Both the position numbers and the translations under genes were made by a program. From positions 1 to 46,097 of the forward strand of contig JBFHUL010000017.1 in NCBI GenBank assembly GCA_041590075.1: a stretch of 46,097 nt of DNA, written 5' to 3'. Below, piece after piece: positions 1 through 7,690 of the stretch. This DNA comes from PZPK01 sp041590075 (GTDB taxonomy: Bacteria > Pseudomonadota > Gammaproteobacteria > Pseudomonadales > Oleiphilaceae). The notes beneath the pieces are model-generated. The model was not told the origin of the DNA and searched no databases. It saw only the letters and a list, made by a program, of their open reading frames with translations. The stretch's first letter is position 1. Each line of letters opens with the position of its first letter.

Positions 1-19
1 AGGCTAAGCTCTGCTGCTC

Positions 20-460
20 TCAGGATGACTGCGGAAGGTGCGCGCGTGGCCGAGCGCTGAACCAGTCGCTCAGATGCGCATCGGGGAAGATATCAATGCC
101 AAGCCATGCTTTGATCAGGTAAAGGCCGAGAAAGATAAGGGGAAGCAAGGCGCATAACAGCAAATATACGCTGCACATCGCGCTCGCGATACTGGCCTGT
201 TGTCGGCGGCGCTGTTCTTTATTGCGCACCGGGCTGCGGCGATCCCGCCCCATCAGCAATACGAAATAAAAACGGGCAAAAAAGCATGGGAGAACGCCGC
301 GCACATCAACCGGATGCCGTTGAAAGGGCTTGCTCGCGCGAATCGCATTTTCAATGGCATGTACCTGCCGTGGTGACAGCGTCGCACGCACATCTGCATC
401 AATTTTCTGGTACACCGCGTGGGTAAAGGCGTCGGTGTGTTGGTCGATGTTAATGGCCAT
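20..460 (-). CDS. Small membrane protein of the polysaccharide block, function unknown
   Basis: A 146-residue protein. The ATG at 460 is preceded by a GAGGA box, so I prefer it to the longer upstream extension. The N-terminal half is soluble. A conserved-looking stretch at about residues 51-76 (VDVRGVLP, then FFARFYFV and GRDRRS) leads into a basic segment, and a strong membrane helix lies at about 91-118. From memory, small proteins with this VDVRG...GRDRR signature recur next to exopolysaccharide genes in marine gammaproteobacteria and are sometimes labelled as an EPSP synthase-like enzyme. At this size it cannot be that enzyme. It starts 28 bases after the flippase stop and is probably co-transcribed with it. 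No catalytic motif is recognisable. Confidence 0.65.
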   Translation of the reverse strand: MAINIDQHTDAFTHAVYQKIDADVRATLSPRQVHAIENAIRASKPFQRHPVDVRGVLPCFFARFYFVLLMGRDRRSPVRNKEQRRRQQASIASAMCSVYLLLCALLPLIFLGLYLIKAWLGIDIFPDAHLSDWFSARPRAHLPQSS

Positions 461-488
461 TCCGTTTACATCCTCATCACGGCTGTGC

Positions 489-1763
489 TCATGCTGTTGT
501 TGCCGGCAGTGCCCGTTTGCGTGCCGGAAACAGGTAATGCCTCGTGCCGAGCAGAAGAGCAAACGCGGCGCTGATGCTACATGCCATCAGGCTCAGCCAG
601 GCAATGTCGGTGGTGGCGCGGGCGTCGGTAGCCGTGAGCAACAGCAAGAGCAGGGTAATGCTGCCGGCATAGCCAAGCAGTTCACGCCCTGCATGGCCCT
701 TGATGCGTTGAGTCAGCATGAGCTGATCAAATATCAGCGCTGGAATGGCCGCGAGGATCAGTACCTGGCAGGTAGTGATGGCATGATGCCAACGGTCGCC
801 AAACAGCCATTCAACATAGTAGGGCGCAAGCAGGGCCATGCCGATGACGCCCACAGCAAACAGCAGACTGATCGTCCATGCACTGTGCAAGGCCGACGCC
901 AGAGATTTGGCACGCTGGCGTTGACATAAGAACGGATATAGCGCGGTGAGGTAGGCCTGCATCAATGACTGTGCGATGCCGAGTCCGGCGCTTTTCGCAA
1001 AACTGTATACACCAAAGAGTTCGGGGCTCAGCAGGCGTGCCGCAATTAGGGAGTCGGCTTGTAAGCGGAAAGATTTGATCGACTCGCTGCCCAGTGTTTT
1101 ACTGCCAAAGGTGCACAGCGCCTTGATTTCATGCCAGTTCCAGTCCAGCCCCGGCGCCGGATTTGGTGCGCGTAAAAACACCATTACCCAAACAAGGGCG
1201 GCCGCCACCTTGGTCCAGGCAACGGCATAGACATCTGCACCGAACATGACCAACGCAGCGACGAAGAGGTTCTCAAAAGTAATACAGATGCCCTGTGCCA
1301 ATCCGAAAAAGCGCATGGCACCGTTGCGTTGCAAATGAAACACACGCATCGCCACCAAGGGGTAGATAACATGGGACGCCGCCATGATGCGCAGCAGATC
1401 GGCCAGCATAGCTTGTTGGTAGTAGTCGGCAACGACGTCGGCGATGGCGAGCTGAAAAACACTCAAGGCAATGGCCAATAGCCATTGCAGTGTGGCGGCA
1501 CTGCGGGTGCGGGTATGTACGTGCGCGTCGGGACTTTGAATGATGCGTGCAGCGATGCCGAGTCGGGTGAGCACGCGCAGCAATTCGTGGCACACCAGGG
1601 CCAGCATGGCGAGTCCGTACTCGCTGCTGCTGAACGCTGCGGCGAGTACGAACAGGGTTACCAGTCGCGATAGGCGAGCCATAAATTCGCTCACCAGTAG
1701 CCACGACAACTTCCCCAGTAGCTCATGGCAACGTTCCCATAAGGCGTGCATGACATGCCTCAT
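489..1763 (-). CDS. Wzx-like polysaccharide flippase (MOP/PST family)
   Basis: A 424-residue, very hydrophobic protein with about 12 predicted membrane helices and a basic C-terminus. This is the size and layout of MOP-superfamily lipid-linked oligosaccharide flippases. The stretch around residues 230-265 (SIKSFRLQADSLIAARLLSPELFGVYSFA) is the kind of internal motif seen in O-antigen and exopolysaccharide translocases. The role inferred is moving lipid-linked sugar units across the inner membrane. The start codon overlaps the stop of the upstream 49-codon gene as ATGA, implying translational coupling. Two glycosyltransferase genes lie upstream in the same direction, which supports a polysaccharide role. 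The substrate is unknown. Confidence 0.8.
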   Translation of the reverse strand: MRHVMHALWERCHELLGKLSWLLVSEFMARLSRLVTLFVLAAAFSSSEYGLAMLALVCHELLRVLTRLGIAARIIQSPDAHVHTRTRSAATLQWLLAIALSVFQLAIADVVADYYQQAMLADLLRIMAASHVIYPLVAMRVFHLQRNGAMRFFGLAQGICITFENLFVAALVMFGADVYAVAWTKVAAALVWVMVFLRAPNPAPGLDWNWHEIKALCTFGSKTLGSESIKSFRLQADSLIAARLLSPELFGVYSFAKSAGLGIAQSLMQAYLTALYPFLCQRQRAKSLASALHSAWTISLLFAVGVIGMALLAPYYVEWLFGDRWHHAITTCQVLILAAIPALIFDQLMLTQRIKGHAGRELLGYAGSITLLLLLLTATDARATTDIAWLSLMACSISAAFALLLGTRHYLFPARKRALPATTA

Positions 1764-1909
1764 GGCGCGGTCACAACAGAATGCCCGGTTGCGTGCCCAG
1801 TAAGGGTAAGCGGGGCGTCGCCATCAATGGCTTTGGCCATTTCAACGGCAAATATCAGCGAAAAAAACAGAACGATCCAGGGCGGACGTTGTTGGCTAAA
1901 GGTATGCAT
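1760..1909 (-). CDS. 49-residue membrane peptide coupled to the flippase
   Basis: A short gene starting MHTFSQQRPP, followed by one hydrophobic segment (about residues 11-23) and a polar tail of about 25 residues. The start has a clear ribosome binding site (GAGGAG about 7 bases before the ATG). Its TGA stop overlaps the flippase ATG as ATGA. Strong initiation plus a stop-start overlap argues that it is translated rather than chance. The hydrophobic part could be a membrane anchor or an uncleaved signal. I recognise no family. It may be a small flippase partner or simply a leader peptide that sets flippase translation. Confidence 0.6.
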   Translation of the reverse strand: MHTFSQQRPPWIVLFFSLIFAVEMAKAIDGDAPLTLTGHATGHSVVTAP

Positions 1910-1973
1910 GGGCGACTCCTCAACAAAAGGTGACGGACTGACTCAGGATCAGTGCCTGCTTACCCGTACTTCT

Positions 1974-1989
1974 ATCAAGATTGGTGCCA
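1974..1989 (-). promoter_or_regulatory. Possible sigma-54 promoter for the small peptide-flippase genes
   Basis: On the minus strand the site reads TGGCAC-CAATC-TTGAT. The -24 half is a perfect TGGCAC and the spacing is right, but the -12 GC is GA, which normally weakens sigma-54 promoters. It lies 65 bases before the 49-codon gene, close to the spacing of the better site before the LruC gene. The sequence upstream of it is AT-rich. Confidence 0.3.
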
Positions 1990-2054
1990 GAATATAAAGT
2001 TAATATAAAACAGTAGGTTATGGCTTGCGTTGGTGTTGAAAGTTCACGCGATTC

Positions 2055-2065
2055 GCGAATTGCAA
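2055..2065. promoter_or_regulatory. Shared upstream word GCGAATTGCAA (copy 1)
   Basis: This 11-base word is repeated exactly at 6167-6177. Each copy lies about 65-80 bases upstream of a sigma-54-like site on the minus strand, where an enhancer-bound activator would sit. Here it overlaps the perfect palindrome ATTCGCGAAT (2051-2060). A regulator site is inferred. Confidence 0.35.
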
Positions 2066-2075
2066 CGCGAAATGC

Positions 2076-2825
2076 CTAGCGCAAGGGCAGAGGATGGTGA
2101 TGGAGCGCGATACGCGTGAGGTGCGCGAGGCGTTTGTAGAAGGCGCCATTATTCGGAGGCTGGGGCGCCTGGGTGGCAAGTTTATTAGAAAGTCGTGTCA
2201 GGTGGCCGGCGATGCCGCCGAGCGCACTCATACAACGGTGGCCCAAAGGAGGCACGAATTCCTCGCTTAATGGGCCGGCACTATAATGCCGAATGTAGTC
2301 GTCAAGCAGCGGATCTTCATTGTTGTTCCAGCGCTGGTCAAGGTAATGCACGCAATCAAACTGATGCGCAGCGTCGATCAGGTGGCCGTTCTCGCCCCAG
2401 CCGATATCGATTTCTTTAGGTAATGGGCGCGTGGCACGGAACAGTGCGTGTTTGAGAAACGCCATCGCGGTGACAGATTGCTTTAAGATCATGACGCCAG
2501 AGTTAAGTCGCATGCTGTAGCCGCGCGCCGCAAAGACCGTTTTGTCACTGTGTGGAAGTTCGCTTAAGGCCGGGCAGTGGTGACGCACGAGGGTGTCGGC
2601 GTCGAGCCAAACCACTGCATCGTAACCGGTTTGCAGGGCCGAGAGCAGGAGGGGCACTTTCAGCCAAGCACATTCCGGCCCCATACGGGTCAGGGCGGGG
2701 CGGTCAAACAGAAGGTAGTCATAGCCATGGCGCAGCGTATAGGCGCGATGACTGCTGATCAGCGTGCGATAACGCCATTGGTAGCCATTACAGGCCATCG
2801 ACATGACCAGAACCCGATCCGTCAT
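2076..2825 (-). CDS. Glycosyltransferase with DxD motif (GT34/GMA12-like)
   Basis: A 249-residue soluble protein. The segment VVWLDADTLV at residues 71-80 holds a DxD motif (Asp75, Asp77), the metal and nucleotide-sugar site of GT-A fold transferases. It is followed by LNSGVMIL and, further on, a WGENGHLIDA / YLDQRWNNNEDP region. This resembles the alpha-galactosyl/mannosyl transferase group that includes GMA12/MNN10, although the family call is from motifs only. No signal peptide or membrane helix is seen, so it should act at the cytoplasmic face. Its ATG overlaps the stop of the GT2 gene by four bases (ATGA), so the two transferases are translationally coupled. Donor and acceptor sugars are unknown. 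Confidence 0.75.
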   Translation of the reverse strand: MTDRVLVMSMACNGYQWRYRTLISSHRAYTLRHGYDYLLFDRPALTRMGPECAWLKVPLLLSALQTGYDAVVWLDADTLVRHHCPALSELPHSDKTVFAARGYSMRLNSGVMILKQSVTAMAFLKHALFRATRPLPKEIDIGWGENGHLIDAAHQFDCVHYLDQRWNNNEDPLLDDYIRHYSAGPLSEEFVPPLGHRCMSALGGIAGHLTRLSNKLATQAPQPPNNGAFYKRLAHLTRIALHHHPLPLR

Positions 2826-3832
2826 GCGGCCACACTGCGAGAGTAATTCATAGCCACGCGCTCCAGCTTTTCGTACCAGCGTTTGGGCAGTAGACTCAAC
2901 AATGCCGAGGCAAAGGTCACACTGCAGCGACCCGGTTCTTCGAAAAGAATTCTTGGGCTTGTCAGTATAGACCTTAACCAGAGGGAAAGCGCAGTTTTAC
3001 TCTGGCGATTTTGTACCGCGCGGCGCGCCAGATAGCGAAGCTGGTAGGCCGACGCGAGCGGCAGCCAGCGTTGAATGAATTGCGGATCGAGTTTGCGATG
3101 TTTTTCCACCGCATACAGCCAGGCCTGGTACTGCTTCTCTAGGTTTGCCGACAAGCCAGACATATTGACGCGGTAATAGGTGAGAGGCTCGGGAATGCCG
3201 CCGATCTTCACCTGAGCTTTCAGCGCAGCACGCAGCCAGAACTCAACATCTTCAGATTGGCGCATGCTTTCGTCAAAGTATTGCATGCGGCGTTCACCGT
3301 TCGCGGTAATGGCTTCTGCCAACCTGCTTAGCATGGATTTGCGCAGTACCGGTGCTGAGCCATTGCCAATGGGATTACGACAGAAAATATCTTTCGCACT
3401 GACGTCTTCACACTTGGGATGTTGGCCAATACCCAAGGCTTTTCCTGCTTCATCAACAAACGCCGAAGCAGAGTAGCTGATCGCAATCTCCGGGTGCAGT
3501 TGCAAATGGCGATAATGTTTACTCAGCTTATCGGGGTGCCAGAAATCATCGGCATCTAGCAGCGCCAGATAAATACCTCTACTGGCATTGATTCCGGTAT
3601 TTCTGGCGGCGGCCAAGCCGCGGTTTTCCTGACGTACCAGACGAATGCGTGCGTCGTCGTACGACGCGATGATCGCTACCGAGTCATCCGGACTCCCGTC
3701 GTCGACACAAATGATTTCAAAATTGGTGAACCGCTGGGCCAATACCGAATCGAGGCATTGTCGCAGATACCGGGCTACGTTGTAGACGGGGATGACAACG
3801 CTGAAAATAGGCTGTGATGAATAGTGGCACAT
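2822..3832 (-). CDS. Family 2 glycosyltransferase
   Basis: A 336-residue protein. The N-terminal GT2 fold is clear: FSVVIPVYNVARYL, then ICVDDGSPDDS, QENRGLAAARNTGI and the DxD-containing LLDADDFW near residue 95. The C-terminal third, past the catalytic domain, carries a basic region and a weakly hydrophobic segment, so it may associate with the membrane. It should transfer a sugar from a nucleotide donor to a growing glycan. It follows the small lipoprotein gene after 39 bases with no visible promoter or terminator and overlaps the next transferase by four bases, so it belongs to the LruC operon. The ribosome binding site is weak. Confidence 0.9.
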   Translation of the reverse strand: MCHYSSQPIFSVVIPVYNVARYLRQCLDSVLAQRFTNFEIICVDDGSPDDSVAIIASYDDARIRLVRQENRGLAAARNTGINASRGIYLALLDADDFWHPDKLSKHYRHLQLHPEIAISYSASAFVDEAGKALGIGQHPKCEDVSAKDIFCRNPIGNGSAPVLRKSMLSRLAEAITANGERRMQYFDESMRQSEDVEFWLRAALKAQVKIGGIPEPLTYYRVNMSGLSANLEKQYQAWLYAVEKHRKLDPQFIQRWLPLASAYQLRYLARRAVQNRQSKTALSLWLRSILTSPRILFEEPGRCSVTFASALLSLLPKRWYEKLERVAMNYSRSVAA

Positions 3833-3871
3833 AGTACTTACTCGCTTAATAGTTGGGGGGAAGGACCGTGT

Positions 3872-4354
3872 TTATTGTGGAAACGTCACCTGGACATGAG
3901 CCGTATCCAGATCGACCCAGGCCCGGTTTTCAAAGCCTTTCGCATTCAACTCCACGAGAAGCCGTTCGCTTGCGGTAGGCACTTCAATGGTCTGCTGAAA
4001 ATATCCACTCTGATCAGTAAAACCCTGCATGACGAGCGCCGGTTGCAGCGTGTCGGTCTCGCTGCTGCCCGGTGGCAAACTTGTGAAATCATAGATGTTG
4101 ACGGCAGTGGCAGTCGCTATATCACGGGCCACGACTTCCAGCGAAATGCGCTTGAAAAGGTGAAACGAGAAATCCTGTTCCACATAGAGTTTGGTTGAGT
4201 CACTGGCGGTTTGCAGTTGTCTGCTTGCATCGGGACTGTAATCGCGGCTTTGGGGGGCAGAGGTGGGTAAGTCGTTGCGGTCACTCCCGCCCGAAGAACA
4301 GGCGATCAGACCCAGTAAGCTGGCTGTACACAAGGTGCGTAGAAAAATAGGCAT
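3872..4354 (-). CDS. Small outer-surface lipoprotein, function unknown
   Basis: A 160-residue protein beginning MPIFLRTLCTASLLGLIAC. The lipobox LIAC is followed by SSGGSD, so it should be cut before the cysteine and lipid-anchored. Ser and Gly, not Asp, follow the Cys, which favours outer-membrane sorting. I chose the ATG at 4354, which has TGGAG about eight bases upstream, over a TTG 12 bases earlier. The mature part is a small beta-rich-looking domain that ends in a strand-like HVQVTFPQ. No family is recognised. It starts 26 bases after the LruC gene and precedes the glycosyltransferases, suggesting a surface partner of the LruC protein or of the polymer. Confidence 0.75.
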   Translation of the reverse strand: MPIFLRTLCTASLLGLIACSSGGSDRNDLPTSAPQSRDYSPDASRQLQTASDSTKLYVEQDFSFHLFKRISLEVVARDIATATAVNIYDFTSLPPGSSETDTLQPALVMQGFTDQSGYFQQTIEVPTASERLLVELNAKGFENRAWVDLDTAHVQVTFPQ

Positions 4355-4380
4355 GTTGGTCTCCAAATATGTTCGGTCAA

Positions 4381-6012
4381 TCAGTAGTAATGGGAATGAC
4401 GTTCACTCAGGTCGTACCAGTTGTTTTTTTCACGACCGGAGCTTTCAACCCAGATTTCGTACTCCGGGTAGGCCCACACCACATCGATGTATTCCCGGGG
4501 GTAACGCCACTGCGTGGGAATCATGAGTGCCCAGGGCAGGTTGTTCTCATCACGAAAGTAACGGCCTGATCGAGCGTCTGAGTGGTCGGAAAATTTGCCA
4601 AACTGACTCTGGTCAAACAGTTGGGTGGGCGGGTAATCCGCTAAATGAATTTCACGGCCGCGAAAGTTGGTGCGGAACAGAAAGTAGTCGAATTGTTGCA
4701 GGTTCAGCTCGGCGAGCTCCGTGTTGAAATTGAGTTCGAACTCGAAGGGCACCGAAGGGAAATTCCTGCAGGTTTTCACGGTATTGAAATGGGCACAGGC
4801 GCCATCTTCTCCTGTGTACGTGAAAGCGTGGGTATCACGCCATAACTGGACCACCAGGTCATCCTGACCCCGTTCCGCCGTTTTTGTGTAGTCTTCGCCT
4901 GCGATGGTGATGCGCGCGCTGTCTAGCAGGCTGGCGGGAATATCCATAAGCCGCAGGGCAAAGCCATTGTGGTAAGAGGCGCCTCGGGCATCGATATAGC
5001 CCCTGATGCGCAGCCCGGTGATCAGGTTCTGGCTGTTGTAAAAGAGTTCGGTGCGTTGGCGAACCACGAGATCATTCAGGTCATAGTCGCCTCGGCGTGG
5101 CCAGTTGTCTTCGAAGGCCAGAGTGACCCAGCCTTGCCGTGACGGGAAGAAGCGACTACTGGCGCGCCGGTAGTCTTCAGGGAACGCATCCTGGCCATCG
5201 TCAATACCATCCGCATCGCTGTCGTTGGCATACGGGAGGCGCGAGAGATTAACTCGGCTCAGAGCTTCGGGCGGATCGACCTTGATCGCAAACACGGCGT
5301 CGTTGAAGTCGTTGTCGCCCCAGGTGCGCGGCAAATCTTCAAAGCCCAGCACTACCTGGCCGCTTTCTTCATCAAGCAGTAGCACCGTGTGTTGGCGCAG
5401 GCCGGCATCCTGTTCCGGGTTCAATGCGCTCAAGGAATAATAGTGATCGCTGCGCCGGGGGTGCACGCCGGTGTCATACCAGAAACCGTTCGCGGCGAGA
5501 AAAAAACCAATGGCACTGCCGGCTCGGAAGCGACCCAGATTTAGACGGTGGCCGGTGGTCAGATGCGGGTAGGAAAGATTTGGAAAGGCAATGCTTTCCT
5601 GTACTTCTTCTTTGTTTGCAGGTGGCGCGCTGGGGTCGAAGGTAAAAAATCCCAGCGCATTTTTATTTCCAGTACCTTCATGCAAAAAGGTGATGCTGAC
5701 CTCTGCATCGGCGGCAAGCTCGATGTTGGCGCCGGCATCGCCGGTCATGAAGGCCTCGTTAATACGCGCTTCAGGTAAGGCATTATCAAGTCGCGCAAAG
5801 AAATCCTGAGAATACTCGGAGCGCGCATAAGTGAGTGCATCGGGTTTACCGGTGGCTTGCTGATATCCGGCAGGCCAGGGTTCACCACTCAGAAAGGACC
5901 ATTGATATTGGCCGTCTGCAAGTTGGAGTGCGTTAACGGACTGGCACAGCAACAGGCTGGCGACGAAGAAGCATAGATTGCGTAGATGATGAAAATGGGC
6001 TGCGTACTGCAT
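4381..6012 (-). CDS. LruC-domain secreted surface protein
   Basis: A 543-residue exported protein. The ATG at 6012 has GGAGA upstream and opens a signal peptide ending near VNA-LQ (residue 28). The sequence holds a DUF4114-like segment (GFEDLPRTWGDNDFNDAVF), a calcium-type Asp-rich turn (NDSDADGIDDGQDAFPEDY, thrombospondin type-3 like) and then an LruC-type segment (LAFEDNWPRRGDYDLNDLVV). The repeated FED...DxDxND pattern appears twice and suggests calcium binding. Proteins of this family lie at the outer surface, and their molecular role is largely unsettled. It heads the lipoprotein-glycosyltransferase operon behind a sigma-54 promoter. A role as surface adhesin or matrix protein is inferred. 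Confidence 0.8.
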   Translation of the reverse strand: MQYAAHFHHLRNLCFFVASLLLCQSVNALQLADGQYQWSFLSGEPWPAGYQQATGKPDALTYARSEYSQDFFARLDNALPEARINEAFMTGDAGANIELAADAEVSITFLHEGTGNKNALGFFTFDPSAPPANKEEVQESIAFPNLSYPHLTTGHRLNLGRFRAGSAIGFFLAANGFWYDTGVHPRRSDHYYSLSALNPEQDAGLRQHTVLLLDEESGQVVLGFEDLPRTWGDNDFNDAVFAIKVDPPEALSRVNLSRLPYANDSDADGIDDGQDAFPEDYRRASSRFFPSRQGWVTLAFEDNWPRRGDYDLNDLVVRQRTELFYNSQNLITGLRIRGYIDARGASYHNGFALRLMDIPASLLDSARITIAGEDYTKTAERGQDDLVVQLWRDTHAFTYTGEDGACAHFNTVKTCRNFPSVPFEFELNFNTELAELNLQQFDYFLFRTNFRGREIHLADYPPTQLFDQSQFGKFSDHSDARSGRYFRDENNLPWALMIPTQWRYPREYIDVVWAYPEYEIWVESSGREKNNWYDLSERHSHYY

Positions 6013-6070
6013 GGAAATCTCCGCTAGTGTGACAACGCACGCCGAAAGGCGCGCCACGTACTAGCGGTAT

Positions 6071-6086
6071 TGCGGGAAGTGTGCCA
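6071..6086 (-). promoter_or_regulatory. Sigma-54 promoter of the LruC operon
   Basis: The minus-strand site reads TGGCAC-ACTTC-CCGCA. GG and GC are separated by exactly 10 bases and the -24 half is perfect; the -12 half is CCGC instead of TTGC. It lies 59 bases upstream of the LruC start, behind an AT-rich stretch. The adjoining upstream gene encodes a sigma-54 activator, which makes a functional site more likely. Confidence 0.65.
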
Positions 6087-6166
6087 GTTTTACTTGGTTT
6101 TATAAGGTGCTGATATTATTAAAAAATAATCTCTGGCGATGAGTGCGGGGAGTCGTTCCGGCCTGT

Positions 6167-6177
6167 GCGAATTGCAA
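6167..6177. promoter_or_regulatory. Shared upstream word GCGAATTGCAA (copy 2)
   Basis: Exact copy of the word at 2055-2065, here about 80 bases upstream of the LruC sigma-54 site. It contains the interrupted dyad TGC-GAATT-GCA. It is a candidate binding site for the adjacent sigma-54 activator. A weak hairpin (AGGCA-AAA-TGCCT, 6195-6207) overlaps the activator's stop codon nearby. Confidence 0.35.
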
Positions 6178-6205
6178 ACGGCTCCCAGCTTGCGAGGCAA
6201 AATGC

Positions 6206-7690
6206 CTAGGAAGCATCTTGCCAGGATTGCATCTTGCGATAGAGCGTCGAAGGGCTGACTTCGAGAACGCTGGCGGCGCGTACAATATTGCCTTCGCACA
6301 GCTCAATCGCCTGCTTGATGGCTTCTTTTTCGGTTTCCGCCAGGGGCTTGATGTCGTCGATACTGGCGGGCGCCTCGGCACCGGTTACCGGAGCGGCCTT
6401 TGCGGGGCCCGTATTGGGGGATGGGCGTGTTTCGTGCGCTGCGGTTTCCTGCACCACGGCACTTAAGGCCTCTTTATTCAAACCCAGCGCAGCCGCAACA
6501 CACTCTGCGGTAAGTAAGGGGCCATTCGACATCACCACGGCGCTATGCATGGCGTTTTCGAGCTGCCTGACGTTGCCCGGCCAGGGGTAAGCATTGATAA
6601 AGGCTTCGGCATCGCTCGATAAACCTACGACGACCTTCTGTTCCATATCAGAAAACTTTTTCACGAAGGCCTGAGCCAGTGTGAAGGCATCCTGTTCCCG
6701 TTCTCTCAGCGGGGGGAGGGTGATGGATATGACATTGAGCCGATAGTACAGGTCTTCGCGTAACTGTTTGTTTTCGATCGCTTCCAAGGGTGCCCGATTG
6801 GTGGCGCACACAAAACGGATATCTACCTGCTCGGTGCGGCCGCTACCCACTTTCTGAAAGGTACCGGTCTGAATAAAACGCAGTAGTTTGGATTGCAGTG
6901 TAATGTCCATTTCGGCCAGTTCATCCAGGAACAAGGTGCCGCCATCGGAGAGACTGGCTGCACCATCGCGGTCGCTGCTTGCGCCAGAGAACGCACCTTT
7001 GATGTGACCGAAAATTTCCGATTCCATCAGTTCCCCCGGAATGGCTGCGCAATTTAACGCAATAAAGGGCTTGTCGCACCGGCCACTCAAGTCGTGCAGT
7101 GCGCGCGCGGCGACCTCTTTGCCAGTGCCGCTTTCGCCGGTAATAAACACCGATGCGCGACTGGCGGCTGCTTTTTCGATGGTGTTGTATACGAACTGCA
7201 TAGGCATGGAGCGGCCAATAAACCCCTGAAACGCTTCTTTGTATTGCGCTTCGTAGCGATGCAGTGTGCGTTTGAGTAGTGCGCGTTCCGCAACAATCTG
7301 TTGGGTGAATACTGCCTGATCCAATGCCTGTTTGAGTTCGTTGTTGTTCCAGGGCTTGTGAATAAAGCCCCAGATGCGGCCTTCATTGATGGCGCCCATT
7401 ACCAGGTCGTCTTCCGAAAACGCGCTCAGCACGATGCGGATGGTCTCGGGATAGCGACGTGCGACTTCGCGCAGCAGCTGTTCGCCCGTCATCTGCGGCA
7501 TTTTCATATCTGAAACCACCACGTCGATGGTGTGGGTCTCGAGAATATGTAGTGCTTCGGCGCCGCTGTTGGCGTAAAAACATTCGTACTGACTATGGCG
7601 CATAAAGCGCTTTAAGGTGGTGAGAATGCTTTCTTCGTCATCCACAAACAGGATGGCCGCAGTTTTGATGGTTACGTCGCTGTCGCTCAT
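6206..7690 (-). CDS. NtrC-type response regulator, sigma-54 activator
   Basis: A 494-residue protein with three domains. The receiver (about 11-125) has acidic residues DD17-18, phosphoacceptor Asp61 (VVSDMKMP) and a KPW motif. The AAA+ domain (about 155-395) has Walker A GESGTGK at 185-191, Walker B LFLDEL and the sigma-54 contact loop GAFSGA at 232-237, where canonical GAFTGA has Thr. A Fis-type helix-turn-helix closes the protein (NIVRAASVLEVSPSTLYRKM). Its ATG shares an A with the kinase stop (TAATG), so kinase and regulator are co-translated. A sigma-54 promoter for the LruC operon lies just downstream, which makes that operon the obvious target. The kinase pairing and the target are inferred. 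Confidence 0.92.
   Translation of the reverse strand: MSDSDVTIKTAAILFVDDEESILTTLKRFMRHSQYECFYANSGAEALHILETHTIDVVVSDMKMPQMTGEQLLREVARRYPETIRIVLSAFSEDDLVMGAINEGRIWGFIHKPWNNNELKQALDQAVFTQQIVAERALLKRTLHRYEAQYKEAFQGFIGRSMPMQFVYNTIEKAAASRASVFITGESGTGKEVAARALHDLSGRCDKPFIALNCAAIPGELMESEIFGHIKGAFSGASSDRDGAASLSDGGTLFLDELAEMDITLQSKLLRFIQTGTFQKVGSGRTEQVDIRFVCATNRAPLEAIENKQLREDLYYRLNVISITLPPLREREQDAFTLAQAFVKKFSDMEQKVVVGLSSDAEAFINAYPWPGNVRQLENAMHSAVVMSNGPLLTAECVAAALGLNKEALSAVVQETAAHETRPSPNTGPAKAAPVTGAEAPASIDDIKPLAETEKEAIKQAIELCEGNIVRAASVLEVSPSTLYRKMQSWQDAS

Noticed and set aside
330..929. Long plus-strand frame opposite the flippase gene
   Set aside because: It is antisense to a clear membrane-protein gene, has no ribosome binding site and no recognisable domain; many similar antisense frames across the window were dropped for the same reason.
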